A stretch of 64,000 nucleotides of DNA from Bacteroidales bacterium (GCA_020052415.1 JAGVPB010000078.1:1-64000); one strand, 5' to 3'. Numbered from the stretch's first letter, positions 1 to 8,170 are shown. Translations and numbers: made by a program. Notes: generated by a model from the sequence alone, not told the origin.

Positions 1-160
1 CCCTCCAATCCCGTCAGGCTGGTCAGGGCAGTGTTATCATAAATATTTAGATAATCCCCAATAGAAGTCACTCCCTCCAACCCCGTCAGGCTGGTCAGGG
101 CAGTGTTATCATTAATATTTAGATAACCCCCGATAGAAGTCACGTTATCCAGCCCTGTTA
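1..160 (-). repeat. 72-bp direct repeats inside the leucine-rich-repeat gene
   Basis: Successive units starting near 1, 73 and 145 are spaced 72 bp apart (24 codons). The first two are almost identical in DNA, which suggests recent duplication or gene conversion of repeat units. They are coding repeats. Confidence 0.75.
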
Positions 161-734
161 AGCTGGTAAGGGAATCATTACTGGAAATCCCAAGTCCTCC
201 TGCGGAAGTCAAACCTTCCAACTCCGCCAGGCTTGTAAGGGAATTGTTACATACCACATTCAGTGCTCCTCCGATTGATATAAGATTATTAAGGCCTTCC
301 AGCGAAGTCAACAAGGGATTTCCATGACAATTCGGCCACGACCAAGACCATCTGCCGATTTGTAAATCTCCCGCGATGGAAATCACATTATCCAAACCCG
401 TCAGGCTGGTCAGGGAAAAGTTTCTTTCAATATCAAGGGTTCCCCCAATGAAGGTCAAGCCCTCCAGCCCAGTTAAACTGGTCAGGGAATCGTTGCTAAG
501 AACAGAAAGTCCTCCCCCAATGGAAGTCAGAACACTCAAACCATTAAGGTTGGTAATATTGCTTCCACTTATGGTCACAGACCCCTCAATCTCCGTACAT
601 CCAGGATAATTGGTTTGAAAATTATCGATCTGGACCTGTGTGCTGAAGGTTATTCCTTCGGGTAGGCAGCCCTGGGCTGTTGCCATTGCGTAACTCATGG
701 TTACTGCTGCGATAAGTAAAATTAATTTTTTCAT
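1..734 (-). CDS. Secreted leucine-rich-repeat protein (C-terminus beyond window edge)
   Basis: The reading frame is open from an ATG at 734..732 to the left edge of the window, so the C-terminus is missing. The N-terminus (MKKLILLIAAVTMSYAMATA) is a signal peptide, followed by the stretch QGCLPEGITFSTQ, which is nearly the same as one in the neighbouring hydrolase gene. The rest is a chain of ~24-residue leucine-rich repeats of the pattern LTSLTGLEG-TSIGG-L-I-DN. This type of repeat is usual in surface or secreted Bacteroidota proteins. By analogy with the next gene on this strand it probably ends in a T9SS type A tail, but that part is not visible. Role: probably extracellular binding; no enzymatic domain is seen in the visible part. 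Confidence 0.8.
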   Translation of the reverse strand, partial: MKKLILLIAAVTMSYAMATAQGCLPEGITFSTQVQIDNFQTNYPGCTEIEGSVTISGSNITNLNGLSVLTSIGGGLSVLSNDSLTSLTGLEGLTFIGGTLDIERNFSLTSLTGLDNVISIAGDLQIGRWSWSWPNCHGNPLLTSLEGLNNLISIGGALNVVCNNSLTSLAELEGLTSAGGLGISSNDSLTSLTGLDNVTSIGGYLNINDNTALTSLTGLEGVTSIGDYLNIYDNTALTSLTGLE

Positions 735-755
735 AATGTTTTTGTTTTTGAGGCC

Positions 756-875
756 CGTCATTGCGAGGATCCGCCAGTCGGCGGAGACGAAGCAATCTGC
801 AAAACTGACTTGTACTCTTATTTGGCAGATTGCTTCGCTCCTGCGCTCTATCCATCCCTAAAGCTCGCAATGACG
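756..875. repeat. Palindromic intergenic element, copy 1
   Basis: The outer arms are cgtcattgcgag (756-767) and ctcgcaatgacg (864-875). The inner arms are gaagcaatctgc (789-800) and gcagattgcttc (825-836). The element can therefore fold into one long interrupted hairpin. It fills almost all the space between the stop of the hydrolase gene (880) and the start of the LRR gene (734). Repeats with this cgtcattgcgag/gaagcaatc signature are known from many unrelated bacterial genomes. Possible roles are a terminator, an mRNA stabiliser or a mobile palindromic unit. Confidence 0.85.
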
Positions 876-879
876 TTCA

Positions 880-3192
880 TTATTTAACTTTTATAATTTT
901 CTTTGTTATCGTTTCATTTCCAATTTGAAGCCGGCAGAAATACACACCTGCCGGAATTTCCCTTAAATCCATAAAAAATTCCTTTACCCCTGATGCAAGA
1001 TTATTAAATTCCCAGCTTTTCTGGCTAATGCCAGTGAGGTTGTAAAGGCAGACATGAATGGGTTCGGAGTTTGAAACATTCAAACTTAAAACAGCATGTT
1101 CACTGACCGGGTTGGGGGAAATGCTTATTTCGATTTCGTTGTAATTATCCTTTACTGAAGTTAAGCACGCATCCTCCACCTCCTCCGGACTGTTGCAACC
1201 GGAGGCGTTATCATGAATTTCAATTTCTCCACCCGGATCAGCCAAGTATGTGCAAATACTTTGCACGTCACAATTTGAGAGCATTTCATTACCAACAATA
1301 CTTAGATATCCAATTGTACCAGCTTCAATATTTTCCAAACCTGTTATACTTGTCAGGGAATTATTAGAAGAAATTTCCAGCATCCATCCGATTGAATTCA
1401 AATTTTCCAATCCAGAAAGGCTGGTAAGAGAGTCGTTTAGTCCGATTCTAAGACTCTGTCCGACAGAGGTTAAATTTTGAAGCGCTGAAATATCACCAAG
1501 AACAGGATTTGGTTGTCCCCAGCCATTAAATTCTATACCTATTCTAAGGTCACCTCCAACAAAAATTAAATTCTCTAGTCCTTCAAGATTAGGGAGATTC
1601 GTGTTTATAATTGCGAGAAAGCCACCAATAGAAGTCAAGACATTCAATCCACTTAAATTGCTTATACTTTCTCCATCTATATGGACGTCTCCTTCAATCT
1701 CTGTACAGCCCGGATAATTGGTTTGGAAATTATCAATCTCCAGCTGGGTGGTAAAAGTGATCCCTTCAGGCAGGCAGGAGGTAAAAGCCGACAAAGTTGC
1801 TAAACTTATCATATTGGAATAAGCTCCTGTATCACTAAGGTTATATGCCCTCAACCTGTAAAAATATTCTGTTTCAGGTTCCAGCCCTGCAATTGAATAA
1901 TTCGTGACCAGCCCAACATTCAGGTTTTCGTAACCTCCAGCAAAATTTATAAATTCATCATCCAATGCCACATCCAGCAAATACCCTGTTGCAGTTGAAG
2001 CGGTTTCCCAGTGTGAATCGAACCCTGAAGAGGTAATGGCATCAGCAGGTTGTGCCATCACAAATAATCCCGCATATTCGAAAAGCTGAAGAACAATGGG
2101 ATCCACATACTGTTCGGAGTTGGTTGTAATAACCAGACCTGTGTTTTCCTCTTTGCAGAAATAGAAATGATTGGCAAACCCGCCACTACTCCCACCATTA
2201 TGTCCCCACGCAATCCTGTTGCCATAGTCCGTTCTTTTGAATAATCCTAATCCCGGGTAACCATAAGAACCGACCCAGTTTGGATTTTGAAGGGTAGTCA
2301 TAGAGTCAACTGATGTATTTGATAATACGGTTAACCCTTTAAAATTTCCTTCATTGAGCAACATGATTGTAAAATTGGCAATTTCTAAAGCAGTGGATCG
2401 CAATGACAATCCAGGATAGGCGGGGTGACCATAATGGGGTACCGGTGTATAATTCCCTCCCGACCATGTATATCCGGTTGCCAGATTGGATAAATTTAAC
2501 TCTGCCAGAAACCAAGCGGATTGATCCATTTCAAGCAAGGCTAACAATGAATCCCGGGCATATTCGCTAAATTCAATTCCGGTCAATGGTTCAACCAAAT
2601 ATCCGTTTAATGCTACTCCATAATTATCATAATGAAATTGTGTTCCGGGTTGCATGTTCCAATAGTTGCTGTTACTATAATAGTTGCCACCGGTACTCAA
2701 AAAGTTTTCAAGGAAAAAGTCCAGTTCGACAGTCGGGTCTCCGACCGAAACATAATTGTATATATTCCCATTGTTAATGCTTGAGGAGTGCGACATCAGC
2801 ATCCGGGCTGTAATGCTGTCAGCGTTATTCCAGGGATTTTCAATTTGAAAGGGAAGGAAATCATTGATGTTTTGATCCAGCCCCAACAATCCATCCTCCC
2901 ACAGTTGCATGACGCATGCTGCGGTAATTGATTTACCTATTGAAAAAACTGAGAACAGCGTAGAATCATGCACTGGGATGCTGTTCAGAAGATTCATATA
3001 ACCGTAATTGTTGTTCCAGACTACGGAATCACCTTTGATAATTACTGCCGACAATCCCGGAACATGAAACGTACCCATTTTCTCAAGGATAAACTCATCA
3101 ATATTTGCCAGGTTGCTGTTTTGACTTTTTAAGTTTATGCTGATTGAAAGACCAGCTACTAAAACAATAATTGATAATGTAAATTTTTTCAT
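880..3192 (-). CDS. Secreted beta-lactamase-fold serine hydrolase with FN3, LRR and T9SS type A tail
   Basis: A 770-aa multidomain exported protein. I take the ATG at 3192 (MKKFTLSIIVLVAG, a signal peptide); an upstream in-frame Met lies inside the palindromic repeat and is unlikely. Residues ~30-375 are a class C beta-lactamase/CubicO-type domain: SxxK motif in FSIGKS, Y-x-N in HYDNYG, and H-N-G in AWGHNGG. Residues ~380-475 look like a fibronectin type III domain. Residues ~480-680 are leucine-rich repeats similar to those of the next gene (CLPEGITF...LEIDNFQTNYPGC). The last ~80 residues (ISPNPVSE ... GVYFCRLQIGNETITKKIIK) form a T9SS type A sorting domain. Family members are D-stereospecific peptidases, esterases or penicillin-binding-like enzymes; the substrate cannot be told. 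It probably acts outside the cell or on its surface. Confidence 0.88.
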   Translation of the reverse strand: MKKFTLSIIVLVAGLSISINLKSQNSNLANIDEFILEKMGTFHVPGLSAVIIKGDSVVWNNNYGYMNLLNSIPVHDSTLFSVFSIGKSITAACVMQLWEDGLLGLDQNINDFLPFQIENPWNNADSITARMLMSHSSSINNGNIYNYVSVGDPTVELDFFLENFLSTGGNYYSNSNYWNMQPGTQFHYDNYGVALNGYLVEPLTGIEFSEYARDSLLALLEMDQSAWFLAELNLSNLATGYTWSGGNYTPVPHYGHPAYPGLSLRSTALEIANFTIMLLNEGNFKGLTVLSNTSVDSMTTLQNPNWVGSYGYPGLGLFKRTDYGNRIAWGHNGGSSGGFANHFYFCKEENTGLVITTNSEQYVDPIVLQLFEYAGLFVMAQPADAITSSGFDSHWETASTATGYLLDVALDDEFINFAGGYENLNVGLVTNYSIAGLEPETEYFYRLRAYNLSDTGAYSNMISLATLSAFTSCLPEGITFTTQLEIDNFQTNYPGCTEIEGDVHIDGESISNLSGLNVLTSIGGFLAIINTNLPNLEGLENLIFVGGDLRIGIEFNGWGQPNPVLGDISALQNLTSVGQSLRIGLNDSLTSLSGLENLNSIGWMLEISSNNSLTSITGLENIEAGTIGYLSIVGNEMLSNCDVQSICTYLADPGGEIEIHDNASGCNSPEEVEDACLTSVKDNYNEIEISISPNPVSEHAVLSLNVSNSEPIHVCLYNLTGISQKSWEFNNLASGVKEFFMDLREIPAGVYFCRLQIGNETITKKIIKVK

Positions 3193-3212
3193 GATGTTTT
3201 TGTTTTTTGTCC

Positions 3213-3334
3213 CGTCATTGCGAGGATCAGCCAGTCGGCGGAGACGAAGCAATCTGCTTAACCTGACCTGTTACTCCTTTCAGACAGATTGCTTCGCACT
3301 TGCTCAAATGCCTGCCCTGTGGCTCGCAATGACG
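3213..3334. repeat. Palindromic intergenic element, copy 2
   Basis: Outer arms cgtcattgcgag (3213-3224) and ctcgcaatgacg (3323-3334). The inner gaagcaatctg / cagattgcttc arms are also kept. It lies between the esterase stop (3339) and the hydrolase start (3192), the same position as copy 1 relative to its genes. The middle is diverged from copies 1 and 3. Confidence 0.85.
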
Positions 3335-3338
3335 TTCA

Positions 3339-4610
3339 TTATTTAACTTTTATAATTTTCTTTGTGATTGTTTCATTTCCGGTTTGAAGGTGGCAGAAAT
3401 AAATCCCCGTAACCAATCCGGAAAAATCGAACACTTGTTTATTCTCTCCGATTTGACATTCAGGAGTGGTTGTAAGGATTTGTCTCCCTGTCATGTCAAG
3501 GACTTTTACAGTTACAAAATCTTTTACCCGCAGTTCATACGATATGGTCAATTCACTGACTACCGGATTCGGATAAAATGATAAGTTGTGTAAGGATGAA
3601 TTAAATACCGGGATTTGCTTATTCACACCTACGTCAATATACATAAGCGAATCAAGGAATTTCATACCCGCCTGGATCATTACGCCGGATAAAGAATGGT
3701 CTCCATTGGTAGTAAGGAATTCGAAATCCAACCCGAGCATGTCAAGTGTATCGCGAAACAGTTCATTGGACGGATAAAGCTGATGATCGTCTGCCGTACC
3801 GCAGGAAAAGAAAATACCCAGGTTATCGGCAGGAGAAATTTGTTTGACCAGACAGCAGTTGTCATGTTGTTTCCATTTCACAAAAATGGAGTCAATTACA
3901 TTTCCATCGGCGTCCAATGGAAAATCAACATTTGTTGGTGGGTTATTCAGGTTAGGTGTCCAGGCTCCGGCCCCTGTAAAAAAGAAATTGGTGTAAGTTC
4001 CTGCTCCCCAGGTATAATTATAGGGTGGTACACCTCCGTTTTCCTGAAAGATCAGCGGTTGCCAGATAGTCATTACCGTATCGAAGTTCATAAATCCGGC
4101 ATGACTTGCAAAACCCCGGTAAATGTCAGGATGCTTGATGGCAAGCTTTGCCGATCCACCACCTCCCATGGAGTGACCGGTTATACAACGAAATTCCCTC
4201 TCTGCCAATGTTCGAAACGTAGTATCAATGAAAGCTACCAGATCGTAAACGATATAGTCTTCATAATTTCCATATAAGACTGAGTTAGCATACATACTTC
4301 CCCAATAAGGAGGGCAGGCACCATTCGCAAAAACAATAATTACAGGATGAATTGCTCCATTGTTAATCAGCGATTGTGTCCATGAAACCATTCCCGGATA
4401 AGAAGTTTGATCACCTGTGGCTCCATGTAAAAAATAAACTACCGGGTAGTGTTCTGTTGAATCGTTATTATAATCGGGTGGAAGATAAATCCTTACAGGC
4501 TTTTCCTGGTTTAAGGAGGGACTATAGTGCGTTGTATTAATAATGTTATACTGACCTGTCAGCGTTATCGCTAAAAGCAGCATGGCCGAAATAAGTGTAA
4601 GTTTTTTCAT
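3339..4610 (-). CDS. Secreted esterase (esterase D/PF00756-like alpha/beta hydrolase) with T9SS type A tail
   Basis: A 423-aa exported hydrolase. The ATG at 4610 (MKKLTLISAMLLLAITLTGQ) gives a clean signal peptide; the upstream in-frame Met falls in the repeat element. The core (~25-320) has the lead-in PVRIYLPPDYNND, PVVYFLHGATGDQTSYPG (oxyanion region), and the nucleophile elbow GHSMGGGG. The likely acid is in the SCGTADDHQLY segment and the likely His in TNGDHSLSG. This order matches the putative esterase/S-formylglutathione hydrolase/feruloyl esterase family. The C-terminal ~80 residues (FYPNPVVSELTIS ... NETITKKIIKVK) are a T9SS type A tail. The last ~12 residues match the previous gene almost exactly. 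The substrate is unknown; a carbohydrate ester or other extracellular ester is plausible. Confidence 0.88.
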   Translation of the reverse strand: MKKLTLISAMLLLAITLTGQYNIINTTHYSPSLNQEKPVRIYLPPDYNNDSTEHYPVVYFLHGATGDQTSYPGMVSWTQSLINNGAIHPVIIVFANGACPPYWGSMYANSVLYGNYEDYIVYDLVAFIDTTFRTLAEREFRCITGHSMGGGGSAKLAIKHPDIYRGFASHAGFMNFDTVMTIWQPLIFQENGGVPPYNYTWGAGTYTNFFFTGAGAWTPNLNNPPTNVDFPLDADGNVIDSIFVKWKQHDNCCLVKQISPADNLGIFFSCGTADDHQLYPSNELFRDTLDMLGLDFEFLTTNGDHSLSGVMIQAGMKFLDSLMYIDVGVNKQIPVFNSSLHNLSFYPNPVVSELTISYELRVKDFVTVKVLDMTGRQILTTTPECQIGENKQVFDFSGLVTGIYFCHLQTGNETITKKIIKVK

Positions 4611-4631
4611 GATGTTCTTGTTTTTGAGGCC

Positions 4632-4755
4632 CGTCATTGCGAAAAGAAGGGCCGGACTTGTGCGGGAGGGTGAAGCAATCTCAAATTTGATTAGTCTTGA
4701 TTTGGCAGATTGCTTCGCTCCTGCGCTCTATCCATCCCTAAAGCTCGCAATGACG
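4632..4755. repeat. Palindromic intergenic element, copy 3
   Basis: Outer arms cgtcattgcga (4632-4642) and ctcgcaatgacg (4744-4755). The left half is diverged, but the right half (from about 4700) is essentially identical to the right half of copy 1 and continues into the 3' end of the adjacent gene. It lies between the small tail protein (stop 4760) and the esterase start (4610). Confidence 0.8.
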
Positions 4756-4759
4756 TTCA

Positions 4760-5077
4760 TTATTTAACTATTATAATTTTCTTTGTTATCGTTTCATTTC
4801 CATATTGCACACTGCAGAAATAGATTCCTTCAGTTAAGTTATCAAGATTTCTTGCAACCTTATGGCGGCCTTTTGTAAAATATTCATCAAGGATTTTTAA
4901 GGATTCTTTTCCTTCATCATCAAAAATCCAAATGGAAACTTTTCCTTCGAACCGGTTGTATTTTTCAAAATAAAAGTTCAGCGCCACTTTTTGCTCTTGC
5001 TCCAGGCTAATATTCCCAGCAAAAAGGGTAAAATTGAAAACTGCTAAAAAGAAGAAGAGTAAAATTTTTATTTTCAT
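4760..5077 (-). CDS. Small secreted protein ending in a T9SS type A-like tail
   Basis: A 105-aa protein with a signal peptide (MKIKILLFFFLAVFNFTLFA). A short segment, EQEQKVALNFYFEKYN, resembles the start of the propeptide of C10 (streptopain-type) peptidases. The remainder ends in NLTEGIYFCSVQYGNETITKKIIIVK, a T9SS type A terminus. No catalytic or binding domain lies between them, so it looks like an internally deleted C10-propeptide/T9SS gene or a minimal exported peptide. It is the first gene of the minus-strand run and has a candidate promoter and direct-repeat operator upstream (5119-5190). Confidence 0.65.
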   Translation of the reverse strand: MKIKILLFFFLAVFNFTLFAGNISLEQEQKVALNFYFEKYNRFEGKVSIWIFDDEGKESLKILDEYFTKGRHKVARNLDNLTEGIYFCSVQYGNETITKKIIIVK

Positions 5078-5118
5078 AACCTGATGTTTTTATTTATAAT
5101 AATTATTGATTTTGGATA

Positions 5119-5126
5119 TAAATGTA
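5119..5126 (-). promoter_or_regulatory. Candidate -7 element for the minus-strand T9SS cargo run
   Basis: On the minus strand the sequence reads TACATTTA, one base off the Bacteroidota TAnnTTTG consensus. It lies ~42 bp upstream of the start at 5077. No well-spaced -33 TTTG is evident. Confidence 0.35.
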
Positions 5127-5154
5127 CGAAATTTAATAAGTCAAAATGAAAGAG

Positions 5155-5190
5155 ATTTATAAACGCCTGTGGAAAATTTATAAACGTCTG
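5155..5190. promoter_or_regulatory. Direct-repeat operator, possibly LytTR-type
   Basis: Two copies of ATTTATAAACGYCTG lie at 5155-5169 and 5176-5190, 21 bp apart. Read on the minus strand they contain GACGTTTAT and GGCGTTTAT. These fit eight and seven of the nine positions of the LytTR half-site consensus [TA][AC][CA]GTTN[AG][TG], and the 21-bp period is that of LytTR sites. They sit about 30-65 bp upstream of the candidate -7 element of the minus-strand genes, where an activator would bind. Confidence 0.45.
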
Positions 5191-5276
5191 GTTTTGATGA
5201 ACGAACGTTGAAATACAATTTTAATTCAGGGTTTCTGGCAGCCCGGCATTACGCTCAGGATTTATGTAGATTAGAG

Positions 5277-5849
5277 ATTTTTCTCGAAGGGCCTTACAAT
5301 GGCTCATAGATAAACAACAATCTGTAGGACTTAAACCTTTTACCGGTTATTCAGCCATATTATACTGCCCCATGGAATTACCAGGGATTGGAAAGGCTCG
5401 GTAAAATCCTTTTCGATTTCGGCGACATTGATTGCTGGTATAATGGAACAATGAATTCTTATTCCTATCAGGGAAACCTGGTTCCGGTTGAGTATCCGGC
5501 CAATTCTGGCGAGGATTGTGCACATACCAATGAGCTGTCGTGCCGGCAAAAGGGAGCTGCTTTTTGGTGGCTGGCTGCACGCCTCGCAGGATGGGATGGG
5601 GCGCTTACGATTTCTGAGAATCATTCCGATTTGAATGTCCTGATCCGGGTAAATGAAAATAACATTCAGGTAAATAATGCAGATACGGATTCCTAATCGG
5701 TTTGTCTGTACGATGTTACGGGTAAGCTTCTTGATAAGGCTGAGGGTTGTAAAGGAGAGATTAGCCTGAATAAACCGCAATATAATGGGATATATATACT
5801 GAATATTATATCAGGTAACCTTTCGATTTCCAAAAAAATTGCTTTTTAA
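5277..5849 (+). pseudogene. Decayed mosaic of LEGPFNG module, SGNH-type tail and T9SS type A tail
   Basis: A single frame runs from 5277 to the stop at 5847-5849, interrupted by in-frame stops. It begins IFLEGPYNGS*INNNL*D, then [14 protein letters not shown], matching the start of the module carried by the downstream hydrolase. It switches to [15 protein letters not shown] ... [19 protein letters not shown], which resembles the end of SGNH-type secreted hydrolases (from memory). After a TAA at 5694 it continues as VCLYDVTGKLLDKAEG ... GIYILNII, a T9SS type A tail. No start codon or signal peptide remains. At least three stops and the module-to-hydrolase junction show that it is a remnant, probably formed by recombination between two cargo genes. 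Confidence 0.7.
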
Positions 5850-5929
5850 AATATAAATTAAAACTATATGAATCGAAGTTTCCGGAAGCTGAGTTCAATA
5901 TGACAGGAGGCATTTGACGAAGAAAATAT

Positions 5930-5937
5930 TATTTTTG
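5930..5937 (+). promoter_or_regulatory. Candidate -7 element of the SGNH-type hydrolase gene
   Basis: TATTTTTG fits TAnnTTTG and lies 28 bp before the ATG at 5965. The nearest TTTG upstream is too close for a standard -33 box. Confidence 0.35.
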
Positions 5938-5964
5938 TAATATAAACATTATCGGATTTATTCT

Positions 5965-7410
5965 ATGAAAAAAACATTAATCCTTGAATTTGTAATCCTT
6001 TGCTTAATCCTCACAGTGAACGGACAGGAGAATTTCAGAAGCGGTATATTTCTTCACCATTCCACAGGCGGATGTATCTGGGGCCCGAATGGCAGCGCGA
6101 CCAGCGTTCCCCAGCAGATGGTTTTATATAACGCATCTCATGGCTATACCGGTGATGATGCCGTGACGTTGGATGAAACATGGTATCCTGGCTGGAATGA
6201 TAATGAATGGAACACCTGGCATACGATTTTCGAATCGGATGATCCGGAAGTCATTTCAGGTTATTATTCCTGGAATCCGGTCATCATGATCAAATCATGC
6301 TTTCCGAGTTCGAATATCGAAGCCATCGGCTCGGATGAAGATACGTTATACCCTTCATATAAAACCATTGCCAATTACAAATGGCATTGGAGGCATTTTG
6401 TGAGGGTGATGGAGGATCATCCCGATAATTTCTTTGTGATCTGGACCAATGCACCGCTCGAGTGGTACTCGACCAATCCGACGGAAGCAGCGTATTCCGA
6501 CTGGTTTTGCACCTGGGCGAAAGATACGCTTGCCATGAGTCTCGATCCGTTTTATGGCGCCTTCCCTCCGAACGTTTATATCTTTGACTTTTTTCACAAG
6601 CTGGCGGATGCCAGTGGCTTTCTTCCGCAATATTACGCCAATGGTCCCGGGGACAGTCATCCGAATGCAGCAGCCACTGAACTTGTAGCGCCACAGCTTG
6701 TTACGGAAATTTTTGACGCAGCCATTGCCTATGAATCAGGTATTCAGTTGGATATTAAAGTTTACCTCGAAGGCCCGTTCAATGGAACCGGAATGAACAC
6801 AAATTTAACCGGTTTAACCGGTTTCCCATTGACCCAGCCCTATAACACAGCTCCCTGGAACTACGATGGAACCGAAAATGTTGTCACTGTTCCGGCAAAC
6901 GTAGTGGATTGGATTCTGATTGAGTTACGTGATGCCACTACCGCTGCTTCTGCCACTGCCGCAACCCGAATTGCGCGCCAGGCAGCTTTTGTTCTTAATG
7001 ATGGATCAGTGGTCGGTATGGATGGCTCTTCCCTTCTTCAATTCAACAATTCAATAAATCATCAATTGTTTGTAGTCATCTGGCATCGCAACCACCTCGG
7101 CATTATGTCGGGTAATTATCTGGTTCAGTCGGGTGGAATTTACTCCTACGATTTTACAACTCCCGCAGGTCAGGCTTACGGAATTGATTCGCAGAAAAAC
7201 CTGGGCGGGGTATTGTATGGTATGTACGCCGGTGATGCCGATGCAACTGGAGTGATTAACCTTGCCGATAAAAATAATGTGTGGGTATTGCAGGCGGGTG
7301 AGGCCGGTTATTTGTCGGGTGATTTCAATTTGAACAGCCAGGTTGGTAATCAGGATAAGAATGAATATTGGTTTGGTAACTTAAACGAAGAAGTACAGGT
7401 TCCTGAATAA
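5965..7410 (+). CDS. Secreted SGNH/GDSL-like hydrolase with C-terminal LEGPFNG/dockerin-like module
   Basis: A 481-aa exported protein with signal peptide MKKTLILEFVILCLILTVNG. Residues ~22-255 form a hydrolase-like domain that starts FRSGIFLHHSTGGCIWG and contains the block GPGDSHPNAAA (D-x-H near residues 230-232), typical of the last block of SGNH hydrolases. The nucleophile is not obvious, so the activity is uncertain. Residues ~260-481 are the shared C-terminal module: LDIKVYLEGPFNG, QPYNTAPWNYDGTE, VDWILIELRDA, VVIWHRNHLGIMS, then two Ca-binding-like loops (GDADATGVINLADKNNVW and GDFNLNSQVGNQDKNEYW), ending EEVQVPE. There is no type A tail. Likely secreted or surface bound; possibly an esterase acting on glycans. 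Confidence 0.8.
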   Translation: MKKTLILEFVILCLILTVNGQENFRSGIFLHHSTGGCIWGPNGSATSVPQQMVLYNASHGYTGDDAVTLDETWYPGWNDNEWNTWHTIFESDDPEVISGYYSWNPVIMIKSCFPSSNIEAIGSDEDTLYPSYKTIANYKWHWRHFVRVMEDHPDNFFVIWTNAPLEWYSTNPTEAAYSDWFCTWAKDTLAMSLDPFYGAFPPNVYIFDFFHKLADASGFLPQYYANGPGDSHPNAAATELVAPQLVTEIFDAAIAYESGIQLDIKVYLEGPFNGTGMNTNLTGLTGFPLTQPYNTAPWNYDGTENVVTVPANVVDWILIELRDATTAASATAATRIARQAAFVLNDGSVVGMDGSSLLQFNNSINHQLFVVIWHRNHLGIMSGNYLVQSGGIYSYDFTTPAGQAYGIDSQKNLGGVLYGMYAGDADATGVINLADKNNVWVLQAGEAGYLSGDFNLNSQVGNQDKNEYWFGNLNEEVQVPE

Positions 7411-7423
7411 ACTTTTAGGAATT

Positions 7424-7520
7424 AGGGGGATAAGGGAAATAGGGGAAATAGGGGAAATAGGGGAAATACAGATCAGCGATCCCATATACCCCTTATTTCC
7501 CATATTTCCTACATTTCCCC
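7424..7520. repeat. GGGGAAATA tandem repeat with complementary downstream arm
   Basis: Four to five units of a 9-bp purine repeat (7424-7469) are followed by a pyrimidine tract (7488-7520) that can pair with it as a long imperfect hairpin. It lies between convergent genes (ends at 7410 and 7544) and could act as a two-way terminator. Confidence 0.6.
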
Positions 7521-7543
7521 AGCCTGCAGCTGGGCTTATTCAT

Positions 7544-8170
7544 TTATTTCAAATAATTGCTCACCACTTTTGAAATTCCTTTTTTTATTTTTCCCCAGGT
7601 TTGCCCTTTAAAACTCACCGGGGCTTCACTTTGTTCAGCATCAACAAAATAGGTGATTGCATGTGGAATACTAATGGCTAACATCTGGCTGGGATACTTC
7701 TGCTTATGCCAGTCCATGAGTTGCTGGAGTGAATAGTGTTGAAGCAATTCATAAAGATCCCAAAAATCTTTTTTCTTTGCCCGTCCTAAAATGGCTTGTA
7801 TTTTCATTGCCGCGATGTCTCCTGCACTGTACATTCTGATACCCTCTTCAACTTCAATAGGTAAAATGGGAAGGTGAGGAAAATGGACTAAATCTACTTT
7901 TACATTATCAATAAAGCAAAAAATGCCAAACTGAGTCTGCTGTTGTTTGTAAATAAACCGATCCCCGAAAGTCTGCCCCAATTCAGTAATGATAATATTA
8001 TAATCGAATTTTTCATGATAGAACAAATCCAGGTCAACTGAAGAGCGATGGCCATATTGTAACGAAAGAGCTGTACCTCCAACCAGTGAAAACGGTTTTA
8101 ACCCTGAAAGTTTCATTAGTTTACTCAATATGGAAAGAGCTCCGGATTCAACTGTCTTAGTATGTAGCAT
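7544..8170 (-). CDS. Nucleotidyltransferase toxin, AbiEii family
   Basis: A 208-aa protein with the signature of AbiEii/AbiGii-type nucleotidyltransferases. FSLVGGTALSLQYGHR is followed by SVDLDLFYH, the paired Asp residues of the polymerase-beta-like active site, and later DNVKVDLVHFP gives the third acidic strand. GDIAAMKIQAILGRAKKKDFWDLYELL is the family's conserved helix. In AbiE systems the toxin is neutralised by a partner gene and can abort phage infection. The start at 8170 overlaps the upstream gene by 46 bp, so the two are translated from one message. The partner here is not a classical AbiEi but a DUF6922-like protein. Confidence 0.82.
   Translation of the reverse strand: MLHTKTVESGALSILSKLMKLSGLKPFSLVGGTALSLQYGHRSSVDLDLFYHEKFDYNIIITELGQTFGDRFIYKQQQTQFGIFCFIDNVKVDLVHFPHLPILPIEVEEGIRMYSAGDIAAMKIQAILGRAKKKDFWDLYELLQHYSLQQLMDWHKQKYPSQMLAISIPHAITYFVDAEQSEAPVSFKGQTWGKIKKGISKVVSNYLK

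Noticed and set aside
1-160. 72-bp direct repeats that could look like a CRISPR array
   Set aside because: They are coding leucine-rich repeats in an open frame, with no unique spacers.
3193-3252. N-terminal extension of the hydrolase to an upstream Met
   Set aside because: The extra residues are encoded by the palindromic element; the Met at 3192 begins a proper signal peptide.
3696-4277. 193-codon plus-strand frame
   Set aside because: Opposite the esterase gene; no motifs, no signal, and the minus frame has clear catalytic motifs.
5340-5780. 146-codon minus-strand frame
   Set aside because: Complement of the mosaic pseudogene, whose plus frame has recognisable module, hydrolase and tail sequences.
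6290-6694. Minus-strand frames inside the SGNH-type gene
   Set aside because: Composition is that of an antisense shadow and no motif is present.
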